From positions 558,001-622,000 of the forward strand of contig NZ_CP127390.1 of NCBI RefSeq assembly GCF_030286045.1: a stretch of 64,000 nucleotides of DNA, written 5' to 3'. How positions within the stretch are numbered: position 1 is the first letter of the stretch; each line of letters opens with the position of its first letter. Of the stretch, positions 1 to 8,581 are shown one piece after another. This DNA is from Propionimicrobium sp. PCR01-08-3. GTDB taxonomy: Bacteria; Actinomycetota; Actinomycetes; Propionibacteriales; Propionibacteriaceae. The translations under genes and the position numbers were made by a program. The notes under the pieces were generated by a model. That model saw only the letters and a program-made list of their open reading frames with translations. It was not told the origin of the DNA and did no database searches.

Positions 1-972
1 AATGGTGCCGCGTCCGTGATCACCGAAGTAGAGGTTGCCTTTCATCTTGTCGTAATTGCCCATCAACCCGTCCGCGATCCAGGCATCCGCGACCTGCTGG
101 GCAACAACCTCGTTGGCCTGGGTGATGTCCAGGAAATCCACGTTGTCGGTGGCGGTATCCAGGTCGCGCGTGGAGAACTGACCCTCCAGGCTCACCTGCG
201 TGCCCTCGACTCCGGAACCGTTCGTGCAAGACGCTTCAGAGATCTCCAACGGAACTCCCCACAGTAGAGCGGGATCCGTGGCATTCAATGCGCTGGCCTG
301 CAACGCGGCGAGATCCTCGCGGACCGCGGAGACGGGAACCGCCGGATCGACTGGCTCGATCGGCGAATAGGTCTCGGCTGGAGCGGGGGCCGCGGTGGGC
401 GTGGCGATCTCGGTCGGATAGCCGGACGAATAGTCGGTGGCGGGGGAGTGATATCGGACGAAGGCCCAGGTCTGCCACAAGGTGACGGCGACCAGCCCGG
501 CAACGATCGCTCGCCAGGCGAGCTTGCGTCCCGGCAGCGACAACTTGAGGTCTTGATTTCTGCGCCGCCAAGACAGCAATGTGGCGCAGATCCCCGTTGC
601 GAGAGTCCAGACAATGATCGGCGGAGCAAGCGGAAATGACCAAGCCGACCAGTGGTATTTGGATTGCGTCAGGGCCTGGAATATCGCCAGGACCGCGCCG
701 AAACCGCCGCAGGAAATGAGCACTTTGGTGAGGGGCGACCGCGCGTTCATGGTGGTCCCGGTGACGAGACCGATGAGCACTGTGATGGCAGCGACAACAG
801 GCGTCCAGCCGGCGGCGAAGAGCCAGAAGATCTGGGCGGCGGACACGACATAGAGGTCCCCGAACCGTGCGGCGACGAACGCGGCGATGACAATCGCACC
901 GACCAGAAACGCCGAAACTCCGACCCACAGCGCATGACCGATCACGCGCAGCAGCGGCGTCCGGATGTTCAC
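1..972 (-). CDS. Multi-pass membrane protein, partial (runs off left edge)
   Basis: I do not recognise the family. Reading from a GTG at 970-972, the protein has about five hydrophobic segments (roughly residues 12-34, 46-72, 84-102, 112-134 and 152-172). These are followed by a Pro/Ala-rich stretch and a soluble, presumably extracytoplasmic region that is still open at the window edge after 324 codons. The frame keeps typical high-GC codon use throughout, whereas the other long minus-strand frame over the same bases is arginine-rich and looks like a shadow. No good Shine-Dalgarno precedes the GTG, so the start is tentative. It is transcribed away from the neighbouring toxin-antitoxin pair. 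Confidence 0.7.
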   Translation of the reverse strand, partial: MNIRTPLLRVIGHALWVGVSAFLVGAIVIAAFVAARFGDLYVVSAAQIFWLFAAGWTPVVAAITVLIGLVTGTTMNARSPLTKVLISCGGFGAVLAIFQALTQSKYHWSAWSFPLAPPIIVWTLATGICATLLSWRRRNQDLKLSLPGRKLAWRAIVAGLVAVTLWQTWAFVRYHSPATDYSSGYPTEIATPTAAPAPAETYSPIEPVDPAVPVSAVREDLAALQASALNATDPALLWGVPLEISEASCTNGSGVEGTQVSLEGQFSTRDLDTATDNVDFLDITQANEVVAQQVADAWIADGLMGNYDKMKGNLYFGDHGRGTI

Positions 973-1063
973 AGGTCACCATTGTGGTACCCGGGGAACC
1001 GATCTGCATCGGCTCTCCGTCCCGAGGTCTGAGTCAGGTGGACCGACTTTGGGCGTACGCGAT

Positions 1064-1081
1064 GTAATACAATTGTGTTAC
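1064..1081. promoter_or_regulatory. Near-perfect palindrome upstream of the TA operon, candidate autoregulatory operator
   Basis: GTAATACAATTGTGTTAC is an 18-base palindrome with only two mismatched positions, in AT-rich DNA about 75 bases before the antitoxin start. It contains TACAAT, a plausible -10. RelBE-type operons are generally repressed by the antitoxin/toxin complex binding such palindromes, so an operator overlapping the promoter is the natural reading. The binding is inferred, not shown. Confidence 0.45.
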
Positions 1082-1156
1082 CGGGTCGTGGCCGAGAGAA
1101 ACCCCCCGTCGTCCTGGTTGGCAGAAAGACTGGCAGTGAATACAAGGGGTGAAACG

Positions 1157-1381
1157 ATGACGAACACTACAATCTCGCTTCGGTTGACGGCCGAGGAAAA
1201 AGCATTGATCTCTGAATGCGCGACGACATACGGCGTTTCAGTTTCAGAGTTCTTACGGGAATCTGTTTTGGAGCGGATCGAGGACGAGTTCGATCTACGG
1301 GTATGGGACGAAGCCAAGGCTGAGTTTGAATCCGACCCCACTACGCTGACCGCGGCCGAGATCGCGGCCAAATACCTATGA
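1157..1381 (+). CDS. RelB-family ribbon-helix-helix antitoxin
   Basis: 74-residue protein starting at an ATG preceded by AAGGGGTGAA. The N-terminus (TNTTISLRLTAEEKALI) fits a ribbon-helix-helix DNA-binding strand and first helix. The acidic C-terminal tail (roughly residues 45-74) is the kind of segment that wraps the toxin. The stop codon overlaps the start of the RelE-like toxin by four bases (ATGA), the usual translational coupling in type II modules. By family knowledge it neutralises the toxin and represses its own promoter; a palindrome at 1064-1081 could be the operator. An upstream in-frame extension to 965 exists but lacks a ribosome-binding site. Confidence 0.85.
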   Translation: MTNTTISLRLTAEEKALISECATTYGVSVSEFLRESVLERIEDEFDLRVWDEAKAEFESDPTTLTAAEIAAKYL

Positions 1382-1647
1382 TGTGGCGGCTGCTCTATTC
1401 GCGCCGCGCCGACAGACAACTAGCAAAGCTTGATCCGGGTGTGCGGAGAGTGATCGTTGCATGGCTGGCGAAGAACATTGACGGGTGCAGCGATCCCCGG
1501 GCTCATGGCAAGGGACTGACGGCTGACTTGTCCGGTAAATGGAGATACCGGATTGGCGACTATCGGGTGCTGTGCGAGATCCGCGACCACGACCTGGTGA
1601 TTCTGGCTCTTGAGGTCGGCCACCATAGCAGGATCTACCGGCCGTGA
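1378..1647 (+). CDS. RelE/ParE-family toxin
   Basis: 89 residues, the usual size for RelE toxins. The sequence carries the family pattern: a basic N-terminal helix (YSRRADRQLAKLD), then GKWRYRIGDYRVLCEI with the conserved basic residues of the beta-sheet core, and a C-terminal VGHHSRIYRP. Family members are ribosome-dependent mRNA interferases. It overlaps the antitoxin by four bases and the two appear to form a complete, undamaged module. The double ATG at 1378/1381 leaves the exact start uncertain by one codon. Confidence 0.85.
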   Translation: MMWRLLYSRRADRQLAKLDPGVRRVIVAWLAKNIDGCSDPRAHGKGLTADLSGKWRYRIGDYRVLCEIRDHDLVILALEVGHHSRIYRP

Positions 1648-1829
1648 TTGGGCGTAACCACCTATAGGTTGCTTACTGCCTTGAATACAGAGGCTCTGCT
1701 GCTTTCGGCAGTGCCGGTCTTCATTAACGAGAGATGCAACTGAGCAGCGCTGTATGCGTCGCTGTTCGTGATGACAAAGCGAATCGGTTCCCGGGATGAG
1801 CCGTGAACGGAACACTCTTGCCGAACCCC

Positions 1830-1842
1830 TAGAATCGGACCC
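1830..1842 (+). promoter_or_regulatory. Candidate leaderless promoter -10 for metG
   Basis: TAGAAT (1830-1835) lies seven bases before the metG ATG and there is no Shine-Dalgarno. Transcription would start at or next to the start codon. Confidence 0.5.
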
Positions 1843-3633
1843 ATGTGCGCTCACGTTCTTGCTACCGCTGCTTGGCCCTATGCGAATGGGCCGCGTCATA
1901 TCGGGCACGTCTCCGGCTTCGGAGTGCCCTCCGACGTCTTTGCACGGTTCATGCGAATGTCGGGCCACGAGGTGCTGCTGGTTTCGGGTTCGGACGAGCA
2001 CGGCACCGCCATCCAGGTGAAGGCCGAGGCCGAGGGTCTCACCCCGCAAGAGGCCGCTGACAAGTACCACCGCATCATCGTCGAGGACCTGCAAGGCCTC
2101 GGGCTCAGCTACGATCTCTACACCCGCACCACCACCGAGAACCACACCAAGGTCGTGCAGGAGATGTTCCGCGTGCTGCACGACAACGGCTACATCGTCG
2201 AGAAGACCCTGATGGGTGCCATCTCGCCTTCGACCGGACGTACCCTGCCCGACCGCTACATCGAGGGCACCTGCCCTATCTGCAAGTTCGAGTTCGCCCG
2301 CGGAGACCAGTGCGACAACTGTGGCAACCAGCTCGACCCGATCGACCTGATCAACCCGCACTCCAAGATCAACGGCGAGACCCCCGAATTCCGTGAGACC
2401 AGCCACTTCTTCCTCGACCTGCCGGCGCTGGCCGATCAGCTGAAGGACTGGCTCGACACCCGCCAGGACTGGCGTCCGAATGTGTTGAACTTCAGCTACA
2501 ACTACGTCAAAGAACTCAAGCCGCGCGCCATCACCCGCGACCTCGACTGGGGCATTCGCATCCCCGTCGAGGGCTGGGAAGAAGACGACATGAAGCGCAT
2601 CTACGTGTGGTTCGACGCGGTCACCGGATACCTGTCGGCGTCCATCGAGTGGGCCAAGCGCACCGGCGATCCGGACGCCTGGCGAGCCTGGTGGACGACC
2701 GACAACGCCCGTTGCTATATGTTCATGGGCAAGGACAATATCGTGTTCCACTCGGTGATCTGGCCCTCCATGCTGCTCGGCGTCAACGGCCAGGGCAGCC
2801 GCGGTGGCAAGCCCAGTGAATGGTTCGGCACCCTCGATCTGCCGACCGAAGTGGTCAGCTCTGAGTTCCTCACCATGAAGGGTTCGAAGGTCGACACCTC
2901 GCACGGCCACGTCATCTACGTCCGTGATTTCCTGCGCGAATTCGGCCCCGATTCGCTGCGTTATTACATCGCGGTCGCCGGGCCCGAGTCGCGCGATACC
3001 GATTTCACCTGGGACGAATTCGTCCGCCGCAACAACACCGAACTGGCGAATGAATGGGGAAACCTGGTCAACCGTTCGGTGTCGATGGCCAATAAGAACA
3101 ATGGCGCCATCCCGCCGATCCACGAGTTGCTGCCGGTCGATCAGGAGCTGCTCGGTTCTTCTAAGGCAGCGTTCGATACCGTCGGCACCCTGCTGACCCA
3201 GCGCAAATTCAAGCAGGCCATCTCGGAGGCCATGCGGGTGGTCAGCTCGGCCAACCAGTATTTGTCGCAGACCGAGCCGTGGAAGCTGAAGGACGACACC
3301 GACCGCCGCGACACCGTGCTGCACGTCGCCCTGCAGATCGTCTCGGACGCCAACACCTTGCTCACCCCGTTCATGCCGCATTCGGCTCAGAAGGTTTTCG
3401 AGTTGCTGGGTGGCGAGGGTGTCTGGGCGGCTCAGCCCGAGATCCGCGAGGTGGACGAAGGCCAAGGCACCCGTTCCTACCCCGTGCTGACCGGAGATTA
3501 TGCGAGCGAGCGGGCCCGCTGGGAATCGCGTCCGATCGTGGCGGGCACTCCATTGAGCAAGCCGACCCCGTTGTTCCGCAAGCTGGACGAGAAGCTGGGC
3601 GAGACCGGCCCCGAGTGGGCGCCGCTTTCGTAA
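1843..3633 (+). CDS. metG: Methionyl-tRNA synthetase
   Basis: Charges initiator and elongator tRNA with methionine. The 596-residue protein has the class I signature HIGH at residues 19-22 and a zinc knuckle with CxxC pairs starting at Cys144 (CPIC...CDNC). An MKGSK motif around residues 345-349 occupies the KMSKS position. The C-terminal anticodon-binding helices (WGNLVNRS onward) are present. There is no C-terminal tRNA-binding (EMAP-like) extension, which fits the short actinobacterial form. The start at [16 protein letters not shown] places the Rossmann strand immediately at the N-terminus and sits seven bases after a TANNNT box. Confidence 0.97.
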   Translation: MCAHVLATAAWPYANGPRHIGHVSGFGVPSDVFARFMRMSGHEVLLVSGSDEHGTAIQVKAEAEGLTPQEAADKYHRIIVEDLQGLGLSYDLYTRTTTENHTKVVQEMFRVLHDNGYIVEKTLMGAISPSTGRTLPDRYIEGTCPICKFEFARGDQCDNCGNQLDPIDLINPHSKINGETPEFRETSHFFLDLPALADQLKDWLDTRQDWRPNVLNFSYNYVKELKPRAITRDLDWGIRIPVEGWEEDDMKRIYVWFDAVTGYLSASIEWAKRTGDPDAWRAWWTTDNARCYMFMGKDNIVFHSVIWPSMLLGVNGQGSRGGKPSEWFGTLDLPTEVVSSEFLTMKGSKVDTSHGHVIYVRDFLREFGPDSLRYYIAVAGPESRDTDFTWDEFVRRNNTELANEWGNLVNRSVSMANKNNGAIPPIHELLPVDQELLGSSKAAFDTVGTLLTQRKFKQAISEAMRVVSSANQYLSQTEPWKLKDDTDRRDTVLHVALQIVSDANTLLTPFMPHSAQKVFELLGGEGVWAAQPEIREVDEGQGTRSYPVLTGDYASERARWESRPIVAGTPLSKPTPLFRKLDEKLGETGPEWAPLS

Positions 3634-3858
3634 CACGGCTGGCAGTGCCAGAGCCATCAGATCAACGGCAGCCCCGGCAGGTTGGTTGCAGGTCTCAGGC
3701 CGCGCACGATATCGAGGTCGGGTTCTGCCATGCCGGTCGCAAGACGAAGCCGGTAGCGACCGTCAACCGTAGCGCGACACGCGCAGATGACTTGGTCGCC
3801 GTTTGCCTGAGCCTGCTGATCTCGTATGCCTTGGCTAAACTGACCACGGAGGTGTGAG

Positions 3859-4698
3859 ATGTCTACTGCAGTACCGTCACCGTTGATCGAAATGCCTGGT
3901 GGAGTTCAGATCCCGCAACTGGGATTCGGCACCTACAAGGTGGGCCAGGACGAGGCGTATTCGAGCGTCCAGGCTGCTCTTGAGGCCGGATACCGGCATA
4001 TCGACACCGCCGAGATGTACGGCAATGAGGCCGAGGTCGGCAAGGCGATTGCCGAAAGCGGCGTGCCGCGCGACGAGGTCTTCATCACCAGCAAGCTCAA
4101 CAATCCTTTCCATGAACCGGACGCCGCCCGCAAGGCGTTTGCCCAGACCCTGGAAGATCTGCAGGTCGATCACGTCGATCTTTTCTTGATTCACTGGCCG
4201 TTGGCGAAGACCACGGACTATGTGGCGACGTGGCGCACCATGCTGGAGTTTCAGCAAGATGGCAGGGCACGTGCGGTCGGTGTCTCGAATTTCGAGCCGG
4301 AACACTTGCACGCGATCATCGACGCGACCGGTGTGACGCCCGCGGTCAACCAGATCGAGATTCATCCCTATCTGGCCCAGCAAGACCTGGTCGGGGTGAA
4401 CAACGAGCTGGGCATCGTCACCGAATCCTGGTCGCCTTTGGGGCGAGGGAGCCTTCTCGAAGACCCGGTGATCACCTCAGTTGCCGAAGATCTCGGACGC
4501 TCAACCGCCCAGGTGATCATCCGCTGGCATCTGCAGCGCGGCCTGGTGGTGATCCCGAAGTCGGTGCATCCCGAGCGCATCGCAGCCAACGCCGATGTTT
4601 TCGACTTCGAGCTGACCGAGGCACAGATGGGCCTGATCAATGCCCTCGATCGGGGACAGCGCACCGGATCCCACCCTGACAAGGTGGAGCTTGCATGA
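3859..4698 (+). CDS. Aldo/keto reductase
   Basis: NADPH-dependent carbonyl reductase of the AKR superfamily, closest in pattern to 2,5-diketo-D-gluconate reductases (AKR5). The 279 residues form one TIM barrel with the catalytic tetrad visible: Asp49 and Tyr54 (HIDTAEMYGNE), Lys79 (ITSKL) and His112 (LIHWP). The cofactor-binding IPKSVHPERI lies near the C-terminus. A good GGAGG precedes the ATG. Its stop overlaps the ilvA start by four bases, so the two are likely co-transcribed. The physiological substrate cannot be read from sequence. Confidence 0.92.
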   Translation: MSTAVPSPLIEMPGGVQIPQLGFGTYKVGQDEAYSSVQAALEAGYRHIDTAEMYGNEAEVGKAIAESGVPRDEVFITSKLNNPFHEPDAARKAFAQTLEDLQVDHVDLFLIHWPLAKTTDYVATWRTMLEFQQDGRARAVGVSNFEPEHLHAIIDATGVTPAVNQIEIHPYLAQQDLVGVNNELGIVTESWSPLGRGSLLEDPVITSVAEDLGRSTAQVIIRWHLQRGLVVIPKSVHPERIAANADVFDFELTEAQMGLINALDRGQRTGSHPDKVELA

Positions 4699-5939
4699 AC
4701 CTGACGGCCTCCGATATCGAGAAAGCCGCCGGAAATCTGGCGAGGGTCGCCCGCCGGACCGAACTGATCAGAAATGACCGGTTGAGCGACCTCACCGGCG
4801 CGCAGGTCTTGCTGAAGCGCGAAGACCTACAGCCGGTCCGCTCCTACAAGCTGCGCGGCGCCTACCATCTGATGAGCACCCTCACTGATGCCGAGAAGGC
4901 TGCCGGCGTGGTCTGTGCTTCTGCCGGTAACCACGGGCAGGGGGTCGCCTATGCGTGTGCACGGCTGGGCATCAAGGGGCGCATCTTCTGTCCCACCACC
5001 ACACCCAGGCAAAAGCGCGACCGGATGAGGTCGCTCGGTGGCGAGTGGGTCGAACTGATCTTCGTCGGCAACTCCTACGATGAGGCGTCCGCGGCGTCCA
5101 AATCGGTATCGCAGAGTACGGGTGCGGTGCAGGTGCCCGCTTTCGATGACCTGCGGACGATCGCCGGTCAGGGCACGGTTGTTCCCGAGATCGTCGATCA
5201 GCTGGGCACCGCGCCCGATGTGCTGCTGGTGCCGGTTGGCGGGGGAGGCCTGCTGTCGGGTTGCCTCGCCTGGCTGAGCGAGCGCTGGCCTGCTACCAGG
5301 GTGATCGGGGTCGAGCCGGCGGGAGCGGCATCCATGCAGGCGGCGTTGCGAGCCGGGCATCCGGTGCAGTTGGACCACATCGAGACCTTCGCCGACGGCG
5401 TGGCAGTTAGCAAGGCCGGAGACCTGACTTTTGAGATCATCAATCGCATCGGCTGCGAGTGGGCGACGGTCACCGAGGGGCAGATCTGCAGCGAGATGCT
5501 CGACCTGTATCAAACCGACGGGGTGATCGCCGAGCCTGCGGGAGCGCTGGCGTCCGCGTCCTTGCGTTCGATCGTGCAGGTCGAGCCTGGCCAAACCGTG
5601 GTCGCCTTGGTGTCGGGTGGCAACAATGACGTCTCCAGGTACTCGGAGATCATCGAACGCTCGCTGGTTTTCGAGGGACGCAAGCACTACTTCTTGGTGC
5701 AGTTTCCACAAGAGCCCGGAGCTTTGCGGGGCTTCCTCGATGGGGTGCTGGGCCCGGACGACGACATCGTGCTCTTCGAGTACACCAAACGCAGCAACCG
5801 TGATCTCGGACCGGCGCTGGTCGGCATCGAGATCGGTGAGCCGTCAGAGCTACCGGCCCTGCTCCAACGGATGGCTGATTCGCCGCTGCAGGTCGAGGCG
5901 ATCGACCCGGACAGCCCGTTCTACCGTTTCCTGGTCTGA
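4695..5939 (+). CDS. ilvA: Threonine ammonia-lyase (threonine dehydratase), ACT-like regulatory domain
   Basis: Pyridoxal-phosphate enzyme that converts threonine to 2-oxobutanoate, the first step towards isoleucine and a possible source of propionyl units. The PLP lysine is Lys52 in VRSYKLRGAY; the glycine-rich phosphate loop is PVGGGGLLSG. Residues from about 325 to 414 form a single ACT-like regulatory domain (HYFLVQFPQEPGALRGFL). The 414-residue length matches the short actinobacterial biosynthetic form rather than the two-domain E. coli enzyme. It is translationally coupled (ATGA) to the aldo/keto reductase. Feedback by isoleucine is expected from the family, not shown here. Confidence 0.94.
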   Translation: MNLTASDIEKAAGNLARVARRTELIRNDRLSDLTGAQVLLKREDLQPVRSYKLRGAYHLMSTLTDAEKAAGVVCASAGNHGQGVAYACARLGIKGRIFCPTTTPRQKRDRMRSLGGEWVELIFVGNSYDEASAASKSVSQSTGAVQVPAFDDLRTIAGQGTVVPEIVDQLGTAPDVLLVPVGGGGLLSGCLAWLSERWPATRVIGVEPAGAASMQAALRAGHPVQLDHIETFADGVAVSKAGDLTFEIINRIGCEWATVTEGQICSEMLDLYQTDGVIAEPAGALASASLRSIVQVEPGQTVVALVSGGNNDVSRYSEIIERSLVFEGRKHYFLVQFPQEPGALRGFLDGVLGPDDDIVLFEYTKRSNRDLGPALVGIEIGEPSELPALLQRMADSPLQVEAIDPDSPFYRFLV

Positions 5940-6057
5940 GTGCAGTCGAGCCGATCCGCAGACCGATGGTCGAGCAGTAGTTATCCACAGGCGATCCTGG
6001 GGTTGGCGACGAACTGGTAGCTTGCGGTCCAACATCTCTTGACCGCAGGAGTGGACC

Positions 6058-7917
6058 ATGACAACGGATGTCACGTCTCGTCACCGTTCCCGGCGCACGG
6101 TTGCGCTAAGCTCAGCGCTCTTGCTGGCTGTGCTGGCAGGAGGTATCTCGTCACCTTCGGCCCATGCCGCTCCAAGTGACACGTCGGCGACGGTGCCGAC
6201 CATGATCGTGCTGGATGCGTCCGGATCGATGCTCGCCGACGACGCGCCCGGGCTTCGGATCGATGCCGCCAAGCAGGCCGTCACGAACTTGGTGTCCGGG
6301 CTGCCGCAAAACTCGGAGCTGGGTCTCATCGTCTACGGCACCGGCACCGGAAACTCGGACGCCGAGATGGCCGCCGGCTGCGAAGACATCAAGACGTTGG
6401 TGCCGCTCGGTCCCGTGAATGCGCCGTCGTTCATTTCGACCGTGGATGGGATTCAGGCATCGGGTTATACGCCGATGGGGTCCGCCCTGCGGGCTGCTGC
6501 CGACGCGTTGCCTGCCGATGGACCCAGGTCGATCGTGCTGGTCAGTGACGGAATTGACACCTGTGCGCCGCCTCCGCCGTGCGAGGTAGCAGCCGAACTG
6601 GCTGCCGGCGGACTGGACCTGGTCATCCACACCGTCGGTTTCCGGGTGGACGATGACGCCCGCGCCGAGCTGGAATGCATCGCGCAGGCAGCGAACGGCA
6701 CCTACAAGGACGCCGGAGATTCCAAGGAACTGGACGATGCCCTGCGCGTTCAGGTCGACCATGCGATCAATGGCTACACGGCCGAGGGGCAACCGGTGAC
6801 TGGCGCGGCCGAGATGACCGAGGACGCTCCGCTGCTCGGCGAAGGACAATATGTCGACACCCTCGAAAATGGGAGCATGCTCCCCGTTGACCGGGAAAAC
6901 GCCAAGTTTTACCGTCTCGATGTGCCTGAAGGGTGGACCGCGCATGTCTCGGCCACGATGTCGGTGCCTGTTGGCGCGTCGGATGAGACGGACGGGTGGT
7001 ACTTCAATCTCTCCTTGGAGCTGTACGAGGCCGATATGTCATTTTGTGCGTCGCAAGTAAGTATGAGTTCGCCCGACACAAGAGCAGGCGTAACTACCAA
7101 GGTTCTGCATAGCAATGAATGCGAGCAACCGACCTACTTGCAACTCGCTCGTGATGGACAGAAGTTCAGCGACGTTCCGGCGACGGTCGAGATCCTGATC
7201 CGGTATGAGCCGCCGGCCGACGCGTCCGACTTGCCTACTCCTGAGGTGCTCGAAGCGCCGGCAGAACCCGAGCACAATGACTCCGCGACAGCGGTCCCCG
7301 GTGGACTCTCGTATAACGAGGCGACGGTACTTGCCGCAGGTGAAACCTATGAAAGCACCGTGGTGACCGGGGAAACGCGCTATTTCCAGATCCCCGTCAC
7401 CTGGGGACAACAAATCGCCTACACGATCACATTCACGGGCAAGGACTCCGGTGATAATCGGTGGAGTGACGTGCGGATGTTCACCGATAATCCGCTGCGC
7501 GAGAAGATTCCGTTCTTCATAAGCGGGGGATCGTGGGCTCCGGGTTTTGGAGGCACTGAGGAATACGGCGCCGGAAGCGAGGAGAAAGTTCGCTACGGAT
7601 CGGAGTATTACGGCCTTGATGGCGACTACTACCTGCGCGTCCAGGCCGATGACACGCAGGGCGACGCCTATGAACTGACCTTCTTGCTGACCATGATCAC
7701 TCCCGGAGATATTGAGCCCGGTCCCGTCTATGACTATTCGGCGATCGAGTCTTCCTCACCTATGCCCGCGCAGGCGCCCGAGGGCTCGGCGGAGTCTCCC
7801 CGAACGGCAGTTTCCGGCGCGATGGTCTGGGTCGTCATCGGCGCGGTGATTCTCTTGGCCGCAGCTACGGGCACATGGGTCGTTGTCCGTCGAAGGAAAG
7901 AGAAGTCCCATGAGTAA
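6058..7917 (+). CDS. Secreted, membrane-anchored von Willebrand factor A domain protein
   Basis: 619 residues. An N-terminal signal peptide (Arg-rich start, then ALSSALLLAVLAGGI and SAHA as cleavage site) is followed by a VWA domain with an intact metal-ion-dependent adhesion site, Asp53-x-Ser55-x-Ser57 (DASGSM), to about residue 230. A long beta-rich extracellular region follows. A C-terminal transmembrane helix (VWVVIGAVILLAAATGTWVVV) ends in a basic cytoplasmic tail RRRKEKSHE, so the protein faces outward. VWA domains bind protein ligands; the partner is unknown. GCAGGAG precedes the ATG. The next start codon (7910) overlaps its end but opens a broken gene. Confidence 0.85.
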   Translation: MTTDVTSRHRSRRTVALSSALLLAVLAGGISSPSAHAAPSDTSATVPTMIVLDASGSMLADDAPGLRIDAAKQAVTNLVSGLPQNSELGLIVYGTGTGNSDAEMAAGCEDIKTLVPLGPVNAPSFISTVDGIQASGYTPMGSALRAAADALPADGPRSIVLVSDGIDTCAPPPPCEVAAELAAGGLDLVIHTVGFRVDDDARAELECIAQAANGTYKDAGDSKELDDALRVQVDHAINGYTAEGQPVTGAAEMTEDAPLLGEGQYVDTLENGSMLPVDRENAKFYRLDVPEGWTAHVSATMSVPVGASDETDGWYFNLSLELYEADMSFCASQVSMSSPDTRAGVTTKVLHSNECEQPTYLQLARDGQKFSDVPATVEILIRYEPPADASDLPTPEVLEAPAEPEHNDSATAVPGGLSYNEATVLAAGETYESTVVTGETRYFQIPVTWGQQIAYTITFTGKDSGDNRWSDVRMFTDNPLREKIPFFISGGSWAPGFGGTEEYGAGSEEKVRYGSEYYGLDGDYYLRVQADDTQGDAYELTFLLTMITPGDIEPGPVYDYSAIESSSPMPAQAPEGSAESPRTAVSGAMVWVVIGAVILLAAATGTWVVVRRRKEKSHE

Positions 7918-8079
7918 CGAGAAGACCCCGGCATACAAGGGACGGTCGATGACGGTTTCGTCGCGCCAGAGATCGGCGAGATCTTGAACCAATGTGTGGC
8001 TGAGGCAGACGCAAACCCAAACGATTTCGTGACGATCGATGATTTCGAACGAGAGGTGCGATCAAGGCGCAGTGCGTGA
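7910..8079 (+). pseudogene. Antitoxin relic with a frameshift
   Basis: An ATG at 7910 opens MSNEKTPAYKG, then the frame runs into a stop. Shifting frame around 7940 restores a protein-like reading, DDGFVAPEIGEILNQ...NDFVTIDDFEREVRSRRSA, to a stop at 8077-8079. The size, the acidic-to-basic tail and the four-base overlap with the next reading frame (GTGA) are those of a type II antitoxin, but no single frame encodes it. I read it as a decayed antitoxin gene. The family (RelB or Phd-like) is uncertain. Confidence 0.5.
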
Positions 8080-8141
8080 GCTTTGAAATCCGGATCAGCC
8101 GCGCTGCGAGACGCCATTTCGATCAGATCACGACTTGCTGA
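8076..8141 (+). pseudogene. Truncated RelE/ParE-type toxin relic
   Basis: A GTG overlapping the antitoxin relic's stop starts MSFEIRISRAARRHFDQI, a typical first strand and helix of RelE/ParE toxins. The frame stops after 21 codons. Its last bases overlap the 3' end of the convergent SdpI-like gene, so the remaining three quarters of the toxin is missing. Toxin activity is not possible from this fragment. The call rests on the N-terminal pattern and the coupled arrangement. Confidence 0.5.
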
Positions 8142-8490
8142 CCTTGCGTGCTACCTGGTTCGCGTAAATCGTTATTGCTATCAGGATTGCGATCATCCCG
8201 ATTTGATAGCTCAAGCTGACGGCCCGTGAGGAGACTGCGAAATCGATCCAATTCACCTTGCCGTGGAAGATAAGCACGACGATCCCCGCCACGACTTGAA
8301 GTGCTCCGAGCACGATCATGGGCCAGGCAATCGCGCGATGAGCCGCATACCAGGCGTCCTTACTTGACATGACCGCTTCGGTCTGGATGCCCGCCACCCA
8401 GTTCGGACGCAGCCGAGCTCCCCACCAGAGAATCCCTATTCCGAGGAAGATGACTCCAAGAAGTAGGAGCGTCGTCGCTGCGCCTGGCAT
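8128..8490 (-). CDS. SdpI-family small membrane protein
   Basis: 120 residues with three hydrophobic segments (about 5-25, 55-77 and 95-113). Between the first two lies WVAGIQTEAVMSSKDAWYAAHR, the signature seen in the SdpI/YhfL family, in which the Bacillus member gives immunity to the SdpC toxin. Most family members have no proven role. The ATG at 8488-8490 is chosen because GGGAGG lies six bases upstream; a GTG two codons earlier abuts that site. It follows fruA on the same strand after about 90 bases. Confidence 0.75.
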   Translation of the reverse strand: MPGAATTLLLLGVIFLGIGILWWGARLRPNWVAGIQTEAVMSSKDAWYAAHRAIAWPMIVLGALQVVAGIVVLIFHGKVNWIDFAVSSRAVSLSYQIGMIAILIAITIYANQVARKVSKS

Positions 8491-8581
8491 ATCCACCTCC
8501 CTGGCGATTGAACTAGAGGCGACGGCGCCCCAACAATCCGATGCGGGTCCGCCGCCTCTTGTACTGCCGGTTGCCCGAGAA

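Noticed and set aside
1662-1844. 60-codon minus-strand frame between the toxin and metG
   Set aside because: No ribosome-binding site, no recognisable features, and it covers metG's promoter.
1420-3657. Long minus-strand open frame (745 codons) opposite metG and the toxin
   Set aside because: It is antisense to clear metG and RelE-like genes; the composition (His/Arg/Val/Gly/Leu from mirrored codons) is that of a shadow frame in GC-rich DNA.
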